This document shows positions 1 through 7,794 of a stretch of DNA of 64,000 nucleotides, one piece after another (within the stretch, counting starts at the first letter, position 1; each line of letters begins with the position of its first letter). The DNA lies in assembly GCF_040049295.1 (NCBI RefSeq), contig NZ_JBDZDQ010000001.1, forward strand, positions 1,116,001 to 1,180,000, read 5' to 3'. The stretch is from Sphingomonas sp. KR3-1. GTDB lineage: Bacteria > Pseudomonadota > Alphaproteobacteria > Sphingomonadales > Sphingomonadaceae. The translations under genes and the position numbers were made by a program. A model generated the notes under the pieces. That model saw only the letters and a program-made list of their open reading frames with translations. It searched no databases and was not told the origin of the DNA.

Positions 1-738
1 CAGGCGCCATTTGCGCCCTTCGCGCGCCGCCCCTTCCACCGCCGTGGCCGATACCCAGGCGCCGCGATGGACCTGCGCGCCGTCGATCCCGGCGACTTCC
101 GCCAGCGCGTCGCCGAAGCGGTAATGGATCAGTTCGCTGCGGCCGTCGCGGCGGTGGACGCGGCAATAATGGTCCTCCGCCTCGATGGCGCTCAGGTCGC
201 AGGCGGCGATGCGGGCGCGGGCGAGCAGGCCGGTCTCGGCGCGGACCGGGCGGAGACGGCGCAGCAGGGTCCAGGCGACCAGCGTGCAGACCGCGAAGAT
301 CGTCGCGCTGATCGCCACGGCGCGCGCCCAGACGTCGAGCGGCATCGCCGCCATCGCGACGCCGACGAGCCGGCCGCACAGCCAGATCTCGAGCGGCAGC
401 GGCAGGTTGAGCGGGACCGTGCCGAGCAGCGCGACGCGCGGCCAGTCGCTCGGCTTGCGCACGCCCCAGGCAAAGAGCAGCTGCCATTTGAGCGCGTTCC
501 AGCCCATCAGCAGCAGCCAGAAGGCGATGCGCTGGCCCAGCGGCAGCGCGCCGGTGTTGAACCCGCCGGTGACGGTCATCAGGGCGGCGGCGGCGAAGCA
601 GGCGATCCACAGCAGCGGGAAGCCGGGGACCGGCCGATCGGGCAGTGCGCGTTTCGCGAAGGCCAAGGCGCGCTTCGCGAAACCGCGCTTGCCCGGGCGG
701 CGGGCGGCAGGGCCTGTGCGGAGCGACCGGGCGGGCAT
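1..738 (-). CDS. Membrane-anchored LytTR-family transcriptional regulator, truncated by the window edge
   Basis: The frame reads from ATG at 738 and is still open at base 1, so the C-terminus is missing. A basic N-terminus of about 37 residues is followed by four likely membrane helices between roughly residues 40 and 165, with stretches such as FPLLWIACFAAAALMTV and IAFWLLLMGWNALKW. After the last helix comes the start of a LytTR DNA-binding domain: IAACDLSAIEAEDHYCRVH, then the QVHRGAWVS motif typical of the family. LytTR regulators of this layout carry no receiver domain and probably sense at the membrane. An ATG at 755 lies in a different frame that closes at 579, so it is not the start. 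Family assignment is firm; the signal and targets are unknown. Confidence 0.8.
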   Translation of the reverse strand, partial: MPARSLRTGPAARRPGKRGFAKRALAFAKRALPDRPVPGFPLLWIACFAAAALMTVTGGFNTGALPLGQRIAFWLLLMGWNALKWQLLFAWGVRKPSDWPRVALLGTVPLNLPLPLEIWLCGRLVGVAMAAMPLDVWARAVAISATIFAVCTLVAWTLLRRLRPVRAETGLLARARIAACDLSAIEAEDHYCRVHRRDGRSELIHYRFGDALAEVAGIDGAQVHRGAWVSATAVEGAAREGRKWRL

Positions 739-809
739 GGCGGGGAGGCTGCCATGTAGAGCCCGGGATCACAACGGGAGTTCTGGATGCTGCGCATGAC
801 CAAAATGTA

Positions 810-919
810 CGTCACCCCCGCGAAAGCGGGGGCCCATCTCGTGCAGATGCCACGGGAAACACGGCGGTTGTGCGCGCGGATAGTCCAGGAGATGGGTCCC
901 CGCTTTCGCGGGGATGACG
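810..919. repeat. R1 palindromic repeat, inverted pair
   Basis: Two head-to-head copies. The left copy is CCCCCGC-GAAA-GCGGGGG (815-832) followed by CCCATCT. The right copy is the inverse, AGATGGGT then CCCCGC-TTTC-GCGGGG (898-913) and ATGACG. Each copy is a perfect hairpin with a GAAA/TTTC loop, and the outer sequences also match in inverse orientation. This is the layout of paired REP-type elements. Related elements are at 7683, 11956, 16224, 29388 and 61435. Confidence 0.8.
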
Positions 920-1500
920 TTCTGAGGCGGGCATGGCGTGCACTCGCCAGCGTCATCCTGCTGGCGTTTGCTGCTCCTTTAGTCGCCCACGCCCAAGCCG
1001 CCGACACCACCGCGCTCGCCGCGCAGGGCGAGGCGATGCACAAGCTCGACTGGATGCACGGCATCTGGCGCGGCGAGGCGCGTGTCCGCGCGGCGCAGGG
1101 CGAGCTGGTGGTCACGCATACCGAGCGCGCCGGCACGATGCTGGGCGGCACGGTGACCGTGGTCGAAGGCAAGTCCTATGGCGCGGACGGCACGGTGCCG
1201 TTCAATGCCTTTGCCGTGATCGCCTTCGATGCGCGGGCCGGGACGTACAGCATGCAGAGCTATGCCGGCGGCCGCGCGGGCAATTTCCCGATGACGGTCA
1301 CCGACAGGGGCTATGCCTGGGAAATGCCGGCCGGGCCGGGCGCCAAGGTGCAATACAGCGCGACCTTCGACGGCACGACCTGGACGGAGACTGGCATTTT
1401 CGTTGCCGGCGGCCAGCCGCCCCGCCCCTTCTTCAAGATGGCCCTGAAGCGCATCGGCGACACCGACTGGCCGGCCGGCGGGGGCGTCACACGGGATTGA
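892..1500 (+). CDS. Secreted lipocalin-like protein (DUF1579-like)
   Basis: The predicted product is 202 residues. A signal-peptide segment (RRAWRALASVILLAFAAPLVAHA) is followed by a mature domain that opens LDWMHGIWRGEA and continues as alternating beta strands (MLGGTVTVVEGKSY, FAVIAFDARAGTYSMQSY, YSATFDGTTWTETG). This pattern resembles the DUF1579/lipocalin-like families that bind small ligands, but no ligand can be named. The start is uncertain. ATG 892 lies inside the right arm of an R1 repeat, and the first nine codons (MGPRFRGDD) are repeat-encoded. A longer frame reaches back to 787 through the left arm. CTG at about 922 would avoid the repeat but is a rare start. The reading frame is certain; the function is weakly supported. 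Confidence 0.7.
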   Translation: MGPRFRGDDVLRRAWRALASVILLAFAAPLVAHAQAADTTALAAQGEAMHKLDWMHGIWRGEARVRAAQGELVVTHTERAGTMLGGTVTVVEGKSYGADGTVPFNAFAVIAFDARAGTYSMQSYAGGRAGNFPMTVTDRGYAWEMPAGPGAKVQYSATFDGTTWTETGIFVAGGQPPRPFFKMALKRIGDTDWPAGGGVTRD

Positions 1501-1524
1501 TTTTGCAGCACTCCTGACCCAAGG

Positions 1525-1542
1525 GTGACGCCGGTTCGTCAC
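1525..1542. promoter_or_regulatory. Short perfect hairpin upstream of btaA
   Basis: GTGACG-CCGGTT-CGTCAC is a perfect 6-bp inverted repeat 59 bp before the btaA start. The right arm (TTCGTCAC, then AAAGGGGTAAT) faintly resembles a pair of Pho-box half sites on an 11-bp period, which would suit a phosphate-regulated lipid gene, but the match is poor. It could equally be part of a terminator for the upstream gene or an RNA hairpin in the leader. Confidence 0.25.
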
Positions 1543-1600
1543 AAAGGGGTAATAGGGCGTGGGCCATCGCCGCCGCCCGCCGGGCGTCCAGGAGTCACTG

Positions 1601-2845
1601 ATGGGTACGATTACCAAGACGCCGAAGAATGTCGCAGTCCGCGGCGCGGTGCATCGCCACGAGCATCTCAGCAAGGAAGGGCTGCTCGAACGCGCCTTCA
1701 CCTTCGCGTTCCGTGGCCTGGTCTATCCGCAGATCTGGGAAGACCCGGTGATCGACATGGAAGCGCTGCAACTGCAGAGCGACCACCATCTCGTCACGAT
1801 CGCGTCGGGCGGCTGCAACGTCTTCTCGTACCTGACCGCGAACCCGGCACGGATCACCGCGGTCGACCTCAACCCGGCGCATATCGCGCTCAACAACCTC
1901 AAGAAGCAGGCGGCGCTGCGCCTCCCCGACTATGCGGCGTTCCACCGCTTCTTCGGCCAGGCCAACAAGGCGGAGAATGTCGAGGCCTACCGCGAATTCA
2001 TCGCGCCGCATCTCGACACGCCGTATCGCGACTATTGGGAGCGCCGCGGGCTGAACGGCACGCGCCGCATCGATGCGTTCAAACACGGCTTCTACAAATA
2101 TGGCCTGCTCGGCCGGCTGATCGGCTTCGTCCACTGGCTGGGCAACCGCTACGGCATCGACCCGCGCGAGATCCTCAAGGCGAAGAGCATCGAGGAGCAA
2201 CGCGAGATCTTCGAGACGCGCTATGCGCCGTTCTTCGAGAAGAAGTTCCTGCGCTGGCTGGTCGACCAGCCCGCGGCCTTGTTCGGCTTCGGCATCCCGC
2301 CGGCGCAGTACGACCTGCTCAAGGTCGACGACCAGGCCGGGATCACCGGGGCGCTGCGCAGCCGCCTGCGCAAGCTGGCCTGCGACTTCGACCTCAAGGA
2401 CAATTACTATGCCTGGCAGGCGTTCGGCCGCAGCTATGGCGAGGGTCCGGACGCGCCGCTGCCGCCCTATCTCGAGGCGAAGAACTGGGAGACGGTCCGC
2501 GCGCGCGCCGACCGCGTCGAGATCCGCCACACCAACTATGCCGATTATCTCGAATCGATGCCGGCCCAGTCGCTCGACCGCTACATCCTGCTCGACGCGC
2601 AGGACTGGATGACCGACGAGCAGCTCACCCGGATCTGGGGCGAGATCACCCGCACCGCCAAGCCGGGCGCGCGCGTGCTCTATCGCACCGCCGCGATCCC
2701 CGACGTGGTGAAGGGCCATATCCCCGAGGAGCTGATGTCCCAGTGGGAATATGAGGACCAGGCCAAGCTCGACGACTGGACGCGCCGCGACCGCTCCTCG
2801 GTCTATGGCGCGACGCACGTCTGGACGCTGAAGCCGCACGCATGA
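1601..2845 (+). CDS. btaA: BtaA: S-adenosylmethionine:diacylglycerol 3-amino-3-carboxypropyltransferase
   Basis: BtaA performs the first step of betaine-lipid (DGTS) synthesis, moving the aminocarboxypropyl group of SAM onto diacylglycerol at the membrane. The product is 414 residues from ATG 1601, which has CAGGAG nine bases upstream. A GTG at 1559 would add 14 unlikely residues. DUF3419/BtaA hallmarks are visible: GLVYPQIWEDP near residue 40, the SAM-binding loop IASGGCNVFSYL near 68, then VDLNPAHIALNNLK. The last 4 bases overlap btaB, and the two together form the bacterial btaAB unit known from Rhodobacter sphaeroides. In that species the lipid replaces phospholipid when phosphate is scarce. 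DUF3419 also occurs in proteins of unproved function, but the btaB partner makes this call strong. Confidence 0.88.
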   Translation: MGTITKTPKNVAVRGAVHRHEHLSKEGLLERAFTFAFRGLVYPQIWEDPVIDMEALQLQSDHHLVTIASGGCNVFSYLTANPARITAVDLNPAHIALNNLKKQAALRLPDYAAFHRFFGQANKAENVEAYREFIAPHLDTPYRDYWERRGLNGTRRIDAFKHGFYKYGLLGRLIGFVHWLGNRYGIDPREILKAKSIEEQREIFETRYAPFFEKKFLRWLVDQPAALFGFGIPPAQYDLLKVDDQAGITGALRSRLRKLACDFDLKDNYYAWQAFGRSYGEGPDAPLPPYLEAKNWETVRARADRVEIRHTNYADYLESMPAQSLDRYILLDAQDWMTDEQLTRIWGEITRTAKPGARVLYRTAAIPDVVKGHIPEELMSQWEYEDQAKLDDWTRRDRSSVYGATHVWTLKPHA

Positions 2846-3504
2846 GCGCTGTAAATGGGGGCGCCGACCAGAAGGGGCTGATGGACGCGACCTATGCGCT
2901 CCATCGCCACTTCTACGACTTCACGCGGAAGTTCTACCTGCTCGGCCGCGATGCGCTGATCCGCGGGCTCAACCCGCCCAAGGGCGGCACGGTGCTCGAG
3001 GTGGGCTGCGGCACCGCGCGCAACCTGATCGTCGCGGCGAAGCGCTTCCCGGAGGCGCGCTTCTTCGGCTTCGACATCAGCGAGGCGATGCTGGAGACGG
3101 CGCGCGCCTCGGTGGAGAAGAACGGGCTTTCGGACAAGATCACGCTGGCGCAGGGCGATGCCGGGGCGTTCGACGTGACCACGTTGTTCGGGCTGGAAAA
3201 GCTCGACCGGGTGTTCATGAGCTACACGCTGTCGATGATCCCGCCCTGGGTGGAGGCGATCGAGCTGGGCGCGCAGGCGCTTGCCTCCGGCGGCAGCCTG
3301 CACATCGTCGATTTCGGGCAATATGAGCGGCTGCCGAAGTTCGCCAAGAAGCTCCACTTCAAGTCGCTCAACGACTTCCACGTCTATCCGCGCGCCGAAC
3401 TGCCCGCGGTGCTCAAGCGCGTCGCCGGGGAGCAGGGGCTGCGGCTCGACTTCCGCTCCTCCCTGCGCGGTTACGTGTGGAGCGCGACGCTGACGCGGGA
3501 CTGA
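2842..3504 (+). CDS. btaB: BtaB: SAM-dependent N-methyltransferase of betaine lipid synthesis
   Basis: The product is a class I methyltransferase of 220 residues. The SAM site is motif I VLEVGCGTARNL (about residues 51-62), then FGFDISEAML and a motif II region ending in FMSYTLSMIPPW. In the btaAB system this enzyme adds three methyl groups to the homoserine head group made by BtaA, giving diacylglyceryl-N,N,N-trimethylhomoserine. Its ATG lies within the btaA stop (4-nt ATGA overlap), so translation is probably coupled. Without the btaA context it would be annotated only as a generic methyltransferase. Confidence 0.85.
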   Translation: MSAVNGGADQKGLMDATYALHRHFYDFTRKFYLLGRDALIRGLNPPKGGTVLEVGCGTARNLIVAAKRFPEARFFGFDISEAMLETARASVEKNGLSDKITLAQGDAGAFDVTTLFGLEKLDRVFMSYTLSMIPPWVEAIELGAQALASGGSLHIVDFGQYERLPKFAKKLHFKSLNDFHVYPRAELPAVLKRVAGEQGLRLDFRSSLRGYVWSATLTRD

Positions 3505-3508
3505 GCGC

Positions 3509-3922
3509 ATGTGGAAGCGCGTCCTGCTCTATGGCGCGCTGCTGGCGGCGGGGACGCTGCTGCTCGAATGGCTCGACTATCAGCGGCTGGTGCGATCGCG
3601 CACCGGCGACATCTATGGCTTCGTGATCGGCGCGGGGTTCCTGGCGCTGGGCATCTGGCTGGGCGCGCGCGTGTTCGCGCGGCCTCCGGTGCAAGCATTC
3701 GACGGCAACCCCGAGGCGGTGGCGACGCTGGGCATCTCCGCGCGCGAGCTGGAAGTGCTCGGCGAGATCCTGGCCGGGCGATCCAACCAGGAGATCGCGG
3801 ACCGGCTGGGCGTATCGCTCAACACGGTGAAGACGCATGTCGCGCGGCTGCTCGACAAGCTGGGCGCGAAGCGGCGCGGCGATGCCGTGGCCCGGGCGCG
3901 GGAATTGGGGATCGTGCGCTAG
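3509..3922 (+). CDS. Membrane-anchored LuxR-type HTH regulator
   Basis: The product is 137 residues. Two hydrophobic segments (about 5-20 and 37-56) are followed by a GerE/LuxR DNA-binding domain at about 75-130: ISARELEVLGEILAGRSNQEIADRL, then GVSLNTVKTHVARLLDKLGA. There is no receiver or ligand domain, so any signal must come through the membrane part or from control of its own expression. It begins only 4 bp after btaB and probably belongs to the btaAB transcript, which would make it a candidate regulator linked to membrane lipid state. That link is inferred from position alone. The HTH call is secure. Confidence 0.82.
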   Translation: MWKRVLLYGALLAAGTLLLEWLDYQRLVRSRTGDIYGFVIGAGFLALGIWLGARVFARPPVQAFDGNPEAVATLGISARELEVLGEILAGRSNQEIADRLGVSLNTVKTHVARLLDKLGAKRRGDAVARARELGIVR

Positions 3923-4013
3923 CCATTTCACGCAAATCATCCTTTCGGGCGATTGCCGCATCGGCTTGCCGGCGGCTTCCTTCAGGCGCAACCTGAACCG
4001 AGGGGGACCTGAA

Positions 4014-4532
4014 ATGCTTCGAACCATCCTGATCTACGGCGCGATCGGCGGGCTGATCGCCGGAGGCGCGATCTCGGTCGCCGTGCTGCTGCTCAACCAG
4101 CACTCGATGGCGTTCGGCTATCTGAGCATGCTGGTGGGGCTGACCACCATCTTCGTCGCGATCAAACGCCAGCGCGACGTGGCGCAGGGCGGCGTGATCC
4201 GCTTCTTCCCCGCGCTCGGCATGGGGCTGGCGATGAGCGTGGTGGCGGGCATCTTCTACGCGCTGGCCTGGGAAGCGGTGCTGCAGATGATCGGCGGGCC
4301 CGGCGCCTTTATCGACGGCTTCGCCAACGCGATGCTCAAGGGGCTGCACGGCGATGCGCTTGCCAGGATGAGCGCCGAGCTGGAGGGGATGCGGGCAAGC
4401 TATCGCGATCCGCTCCAGCGGCTGCCGATGACCTTCATGGAGATCTTCCCGGTGGCGGCGGCCGTGGCGCTGTTCTCCGCGGCGACGCTGTGCAACAGCC
4501 GCTTCCTGCCGGCGCGGACGGCAGAGGCCTGA
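4014..4532 (+). CDS. DUF4199-type integral membrane protein
   Basis: The product is 172 residues from ATG 4014, preceded by the purine-rich GAGGGGGACCTGAA. Four membrane helices are likely: LRTILIYGAIGGLIAGGAIS at the N-terminus, FGYLSMLVGLTTIFVAI, a third around ALGMGLAMSVVAGIFYALAW, and a last one near IFPVAAAVALFSAATL. A cytoplasmic KRQRD turn follows helix 2. This arrangement matches DUF4199 proteins, whose role is not known. It lies 91 bp after the membrane LuxR gene in the same direction. Confidence 0.75.
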   Translation: MLRTILIYGAIGGLIAGGAISVAVLLLNQHSMAFGYLSMLVGLTTIFVAIKRQRDVAQGGVIRFFPALGMGLAMSVVAGIFYALAWEAVLQMIGGPGAFIDGFANAMLKGLHGDALARMSAELEGMRASYRDPLQRLPMTFMEIFPVAAAVALFSAATLCNSRFLPARTAEA

Positions 4533-4571
4533 GACTCGCTGCGCGCGCGGGCCTGTGATAGCTTCCCCGCC

Positions 4572-5135
4572 ATGAACCAGCAGGTCCGCGTCTCGCCCGC
4601 CCGCGACTGGAAGGCGCCGTTCACCGCCGCCGAGTTCCTGCACATGCTCGAACTTGGCGCCTTCGAGGACATGCGCGCCGAGCTGGTCCGGGGGGAAATC
4701 GAAAAGATGATGCCGGCGGAATGGACGCATGGCGAGCTGACCATGCGAGTGGGCGCCCTGATCTTTCCGCTCGCCAAGACGACGGGCGCGCGCGTCGGCA
4801 CCGACGTCGTCATCAAGATCGACGAGCTTACCGTGCGCGCGGTCGACGTCGTCGTGGTGCGGCCGGAGGCCTCGCCGCACAAAGTGCTGCACGGTGCCGA
4901 AGTGCTGTTCGCTGCGGAGATCGCCGAGACGACGCACAAGCGCGACCTGGGCGAGAAGCGCGAGGAATATGGCGCGGCCGGCATTCCAACCTATTGGGTG
5001 CTCGATAGCCTGAAGCAGGTCACGCATTGCTTCCAGCTCGATGCAAGCGGACGCGCCTATGGCGACGCCGAGATCGTGCCGTTCGGGCAGGCGATGGAAA
5101 TCCCCGGCCTGCCGGGCACGATCACGATCGAGTGA
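4572..5135 (+). CDS. Uma2-family (DUF820) putative endonuclease
   Basis: The product is 187 residues. The family pattern is clear: FTAAEFLHMLELGAFEDM, then RAELVRGEIEKMMPAEWTHGEL, a D followed by VVVVRPEAS, an acidic residue in LFAAEIAETT, and KREEYGAAGIPTYWVLD near the end. Uma2 proteins have the PD-(D/E)XK nuclease fold. They often occur in large paralogous sets in cyanobacteria and singly elsewhere, and their biological target is unknown. The gene is convergent with hemA and ends 6 bp from its stop. Confidence 0.8.
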   Translation: MNQQVRVSPARDWKAPFTAAEFLHMLELGAFEDMRAELVRGEIEKMMPAEWTHGELTMRVGALIFPLAKTTGARVGTDVVIKIDELTVRAVDVVVVRPEASPHKVLHGAEVLFAAEIAETTHKRDLGEKREEYGAAGIPTYWVLDSLKQVTHCFQLDASGRAYGDAEIVPFGQAMEIPGLPGTITIE

Positions 5136-5141
5136 AGGGCG

Positions 5142-6383
5142 TTACGCCGCCCGGCGCAGCTCCAGCCGGCCCCAGATCTCGACCAGCGCCGCGACCAGGT
5201 CGCGCATCATGCCCTCGTCGTGCGCAGGGCCCGGAGTGAAGCGCAGCCGCTCGGTGCCGCGGGGCACCGTCGGGTAGTTGATCGGCTGGACGTAGACACC
5301 GTACTCGGCGAGCAGGATGTCGCTGATCTTCTTGGCCTTGACCGGATCGCCGACCATCAGCGGCACGATGTGCGTGGTCGAGTTCATCACCGGCAGCCCG
5401 GCATCGGCCATCAGCGCCTTGAGCTTGGCGGCGGAGGCCTGCTGGCCTTCGCGCTCGACGGTCGAGCCCTTCAAGTGCTTCACGCTGGCGAGCGCACCGG
5501 CGACGAGCACGGGCGAGAGCGAAGTGGTGAAGATGAAGCCCGGCGCATAGCTGCGAATCACGTCGATGATCATCTGGTCGGCGGCGATATAGCCGCCCAT
5601 CACGCCGAACGCCTTGCCGAGCGTGCCCTCGATGATCGTCAGCCGCTCCGCGACGCCGTCGCGCTCCGAGATGCCGCCGCCGCGCGGGCCATACATGCCG
5701 ACGGCGTGGACCTCGTCGAGATAGGTCAGCGCATTGTACTTGTCGGCCAGGTCGCAGATCTCGGCGATCGGCGCGACATCGGCGTCCATCGAATAGACGC
5801 TCTCGAACGCGATCAGCTTGGGCGCCGCGGGATCGTCGGCCGCGAGCAGTTCCTCGAGGTGTGCGAGGTCATTGTGGCGGAAGACGCGCTTGTCGCAGCC
5901 CGAATTGCGGATGCCCGCGATCATCGAGGCGTGGTTCAGCTCGTCCGAATAGATGATGCAGCCGGGCAGGATCTTGCCGAGCGTGGCGAGCGTCGCCTCG
6001 TTCGAGACATAGCCCGAGGTGAAGAGCAGCGCACCGTCCTTGCCGTGCAGGTCGGCAAGCTCGTGTTCCAGCTCGATATGATAATGGGTGTTGCCGCCGA
6101 TGTTGCGCGTGCCGCCCGAGCCGGCGCCGACATCGTGCAGCGCCTCTTCCATCGCCGCGATCACCTTGGGATGCTGGCCCATGGCGAGATAGTCGTTCGA
6201 GCACCACACGGTGATCGGCTTCGGGCCATTATGGCCGGCGAAGCAGCGCGCATTGGGGAACATGCCCTTGTTGCGCAGGATATCGATGAACACGCGGTAG
6301 CGGCCCTCGGCATGCAGCCGGTCGATCGCGGACGAGAAGACCCGGCTGTAGTCGACGGGCACAGGGCTGTCTGCACTGCTCAT
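5142..6383 (-). CDS. hemA: 5-aminolevulinate synthase
   Basis: The enzyme condenses glycine with succinyl-CoA to 5-aminolevulinate, the first step of tetrapyrrole synthesis by the C4 route used in Alphaproteobacteria. The product is 413 residues, normal for the family, and the pyridoxal phosphate lysine is K257 in [13 protein letters not shown]. The glycine-rich region [17 protein letters not shown] (residues 86-102) and the [10 protein letters not shown] motif separate it from the related BioF in this window. Translation starts at ATG 6383, 11 bases past a perfect palindrome at 6395-6413 that may be an operator. The next gene upstream is divergent. Confidence 0.96.
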   Translation of the reverse strand: MSSADSPVPVDYSRVFSSAIDRLHAEGRYRVFIDILRNKGMFPNARCFAGHNGPKPITVWCSNDYLAMGQHPKVIAAMEEALHDVGAGSGGTRNIGGNTHYHIELEHELADLHGKDGALLFTSGYVSNEATLATLGKILPGCIIYSDELNHASMIAGIRNSGCDKRVFRHNDLAHLEELLAADDPAAPKLIAFESVYSMDADVAPIAEICDLADKYNALTYLDEVHAVGMYGPRGGGISERDGVAERLTIIEGTLGKAFGVMGGYIAADQMIIDVIRSYAPGFIFTTSLSPVLVAGALASVKHLKGSTVEREGQQASAAKLKALMADAGLPVMNSTTHIVPLMVGDPVKAKKISDILLAEYGVYVQPINYPTVPRGTERLRFTPGPAHDEGMMRDLVAALVEIWGRLELRRAA

Positions 6384-6394
6384 GCGGGGTTCCT

Positions 6395-6413
6395 ATCGCC
6401 AAAGTTTGGCGAT
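6395..6413. promoter_or_regulatory. Perfect palindrome in the hemA leader, candidate operator
   Basis: ATCGCCAAA-G-TTTGGCGAT is a 9-bp perfect inverted repeat with a single central base. Its near edge lies 11 bp upstream of the hemA ATG. Such compact dyads close to a start are typical of repressor sites, but the sequence could also form a hairpin in the hemA leader. No matching second copy was noticed elsewhere in the window. Confidence 0.45.
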
Positions 6414-6538
6414 TTCCAGTTGGACATAATGCCTAATCGAATCGTGCGCGTACCCCTTTGCGCGAAAACAAAACTCAGTCGGCGCAAAATTGATGTGGAT
6501 TGTCCCGAAGCGCGCCGGATGTGGTATCAAGGATGCAT

Positions 6539-6606
6539 CGCGGGCGAGTCGGCTACCCAAGCAAGCCCGCGGCTGAGAGACCAGCGCTCCCGCTTGCAGA
6601 TGGAGC
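6539..6606 (+). promoter_or_regulatory. Structured 5' leader of a small-protein gene, candidate regulatory RNA
   Basis: Three hairpins follow one another before the 6614 gene. The first is CGCGGGC (6539-6545) with GCCCGCG (6565-6571). The second is GCTG (6572-6575) with CAGC (6582-6585). The third is GCTCC (6586-6590) with GGAGC (6602-6606). The last contains the GGAG ribosome-binding sequence 8 bases before the ATG, so it could hide the site. I could not match this to a known riboswitch. A CTGAGA sequence recalls TPP riboswitches, but the rest of that motif is absent. Confidence 0.35.
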
Positions 6607-6613
6607 ACATCTT

Positions 6614-6784
6614 ATGAGCGCCAGAGACCAGGAATATTTCGCCAAACGCGCCCAGCAGGAGCGCGAGAATGCCGAGCGCGCCGAGGACATGACTGCCCGC
6701 CGCGTCCATCAGGAAATGGCCGAGCGCTACTCCGCGCGACTGCGCGACATGACCATGAGCGTCCCCGCCGCCGCGCACGCCTGA
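6614..6784 (+). CDS. Small charged protein of unknown function (56 residues)
   Basis: The frame ATG 6614 to TGA 6784 is preceded by GGAG at a usable distance. The product is rich in Glu, Arg and Ala (RDQEYFAKRAQQERENAERA, then RVHQEMAERYSARLRDM) and should be mostly alpha-helical and soluble, with no membrane segment. I do not recognise the family. It is divergent from hemA and convergent with murI, whose stop is 5 bp away. Coding is supported by its ribosome-binding site, by the exact fit between neighbours and by strongly biased composition. Confidence 0.65.
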   Translation: MSARDQEYFAKRAQQERENAERAEDMTARRVHQEMAERYSARLRDMTMSVPAAAHA

Positions 6785-6788
6785 CCGG

Positions 6789-7592
6789 CTAGAGCGACTC
6801 GATTTCGACCAGCCCGTAGCGCGCCAAGGCAGGCGCCAGGGCATCGGTCCGCGCACTGCGCGCCGTGAACACCACTTTTCCCGACAACGCTGACGCCGAA
6901 GCAGGCCAGGACTGGCCTTCGGTGAGATACGCGACTCGCCGGGCGATGCCGGGGCCGCCATCGACGAAGCGGACCGGATGCGGCGCGGCGGCGGCAAGCT
7001 CCGCCTCGACCAGCGGGAAATGGGTGCAGGCATTGACGATCACGTCGATCCGCGCGCCGCCCGGCTGGTCGAACAGCCCGGCGAGCACTGCGCGCATCCG
7101 TTCCGGCAGCGGCGGCACCCCCTCGAGCGACGCTTCCGCGATCTCGACCAGTTCGGCCGAGCCGTGGCGCAGCACCGTGCAATCGCCGGCGAAGCGCGCC
7201 GCGAGATCGTCGACATAGGGCTGGCGCACCGTCGCCTCGGTGCCGAGCACGCCGATCACCCGCGTCTGGCTGCGCAGCGCGGCGGGCTTGATCGCCGGCA
7301 CGGTGCCGACGATCGGCACGTCGAGCGCGGCGCGGACATGCTGGAGCGCGATCGTCGAGGCGGTGTTGCAGGCGATGACGATCAGCCGCGGATCATAGCG
7401 CTCCGCCAAGCGGCCGAGCAGCGCCGGCACGCGCGCGGCGATCTCGCCCTCGCTGCGCGTGCCATAGGGAAAGCCGGCCGAATCGGCGACATAGACGAGC
7501 GGCGCGTGCGGGAGCAGCGCCGCGGTGGGCGCGAGCACCGAGAGCCCCCCCATGCCGGAATCGAAGAACAATATGGGGCGGGAGTCGGTCAT
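6789..7592 (-). CDS. murI: Glutamate racemase
   Basis: MurI converts L-glutamate to D-glutamate for peptidoglycan synthesis in the cytoplasm. The product is 267 residues. It begins MTDSRPILFFDSGMGGLSV (Asp and Ser of the DSG motif). The two catalytic cysteines are C75 in VIACNTAST and C189 in NACTHFPLVE, about 114 residues apart as expected. The frame stays open upstream to 7766, but that part is R1 repeat, so ATG 7592 is chosen. Confidence 0.95.
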   Translation of the reverse strand: MTDSRPILFFDSGMGGLSVLAPTAALLPHAPLVYVADSAGFPYGTRSEGEIAARVPALLGRLAERYDPRLIVIACNTASTIALQHVRAALDVPIVGTVPAIKPAALRSQTRVIGVLGTEATVRQPYVDDLAARFAGDCTVLRHGSAELVEIAEASLEGVPPLPERMRAVLAGLFDQPGGARIDVIVNACTHFPLVEAELAAAAPHPVRFVDGGPGIARRVAYLTEGQSWPASASALSGKVVFTARSARTDALAPALARYGLVEIESL

Positions 7593-7682
7593 CCTGCGCG
7601 GGGCATGGCTCCGCCTCCGATGCGCGTCAACCGCCCCTGAGGTTGGGAAACGCCCCAAGGTTGGAGACTCGAATATTACCTT

Positions 7683-7763
7683 CGTCGCCCCGGCCTTGCG
7701 CCGGGGTCCCGCTGGCCCCGGTGGACGGAAGAAGCGGGATCCACGCGCAAGGCCGGGGTGACG
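7683..7763. repeat. R1-like palindromic repeat, inverted pair
   Basis: The left unit is CCCCGGCCTTGCGCCGGGG followed by TCCCGCT. The right unit is the inverse, AGCGGGATCC then GCGCAAGGCCGGGGTGACG. Spacing and symmetry are those of the other R1 pairs, but the loop bases differ (CTTGC in place of GAAA), making this a subtype. It occupies most of the gap between murI and the gene ending at 7795. Confidence 0.7.
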
Positions 7764-7794
7764 CAAAATATATCAAAGGCTTGCAAGCGCGGTA

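Noticed and set aside
6565..6585. TPP riboswitch suggested by CTGAGA
   Set aside because: The other conserved half of the THI box (ACCTGATCC-type sequence) is absent and no thiamine gene follows.
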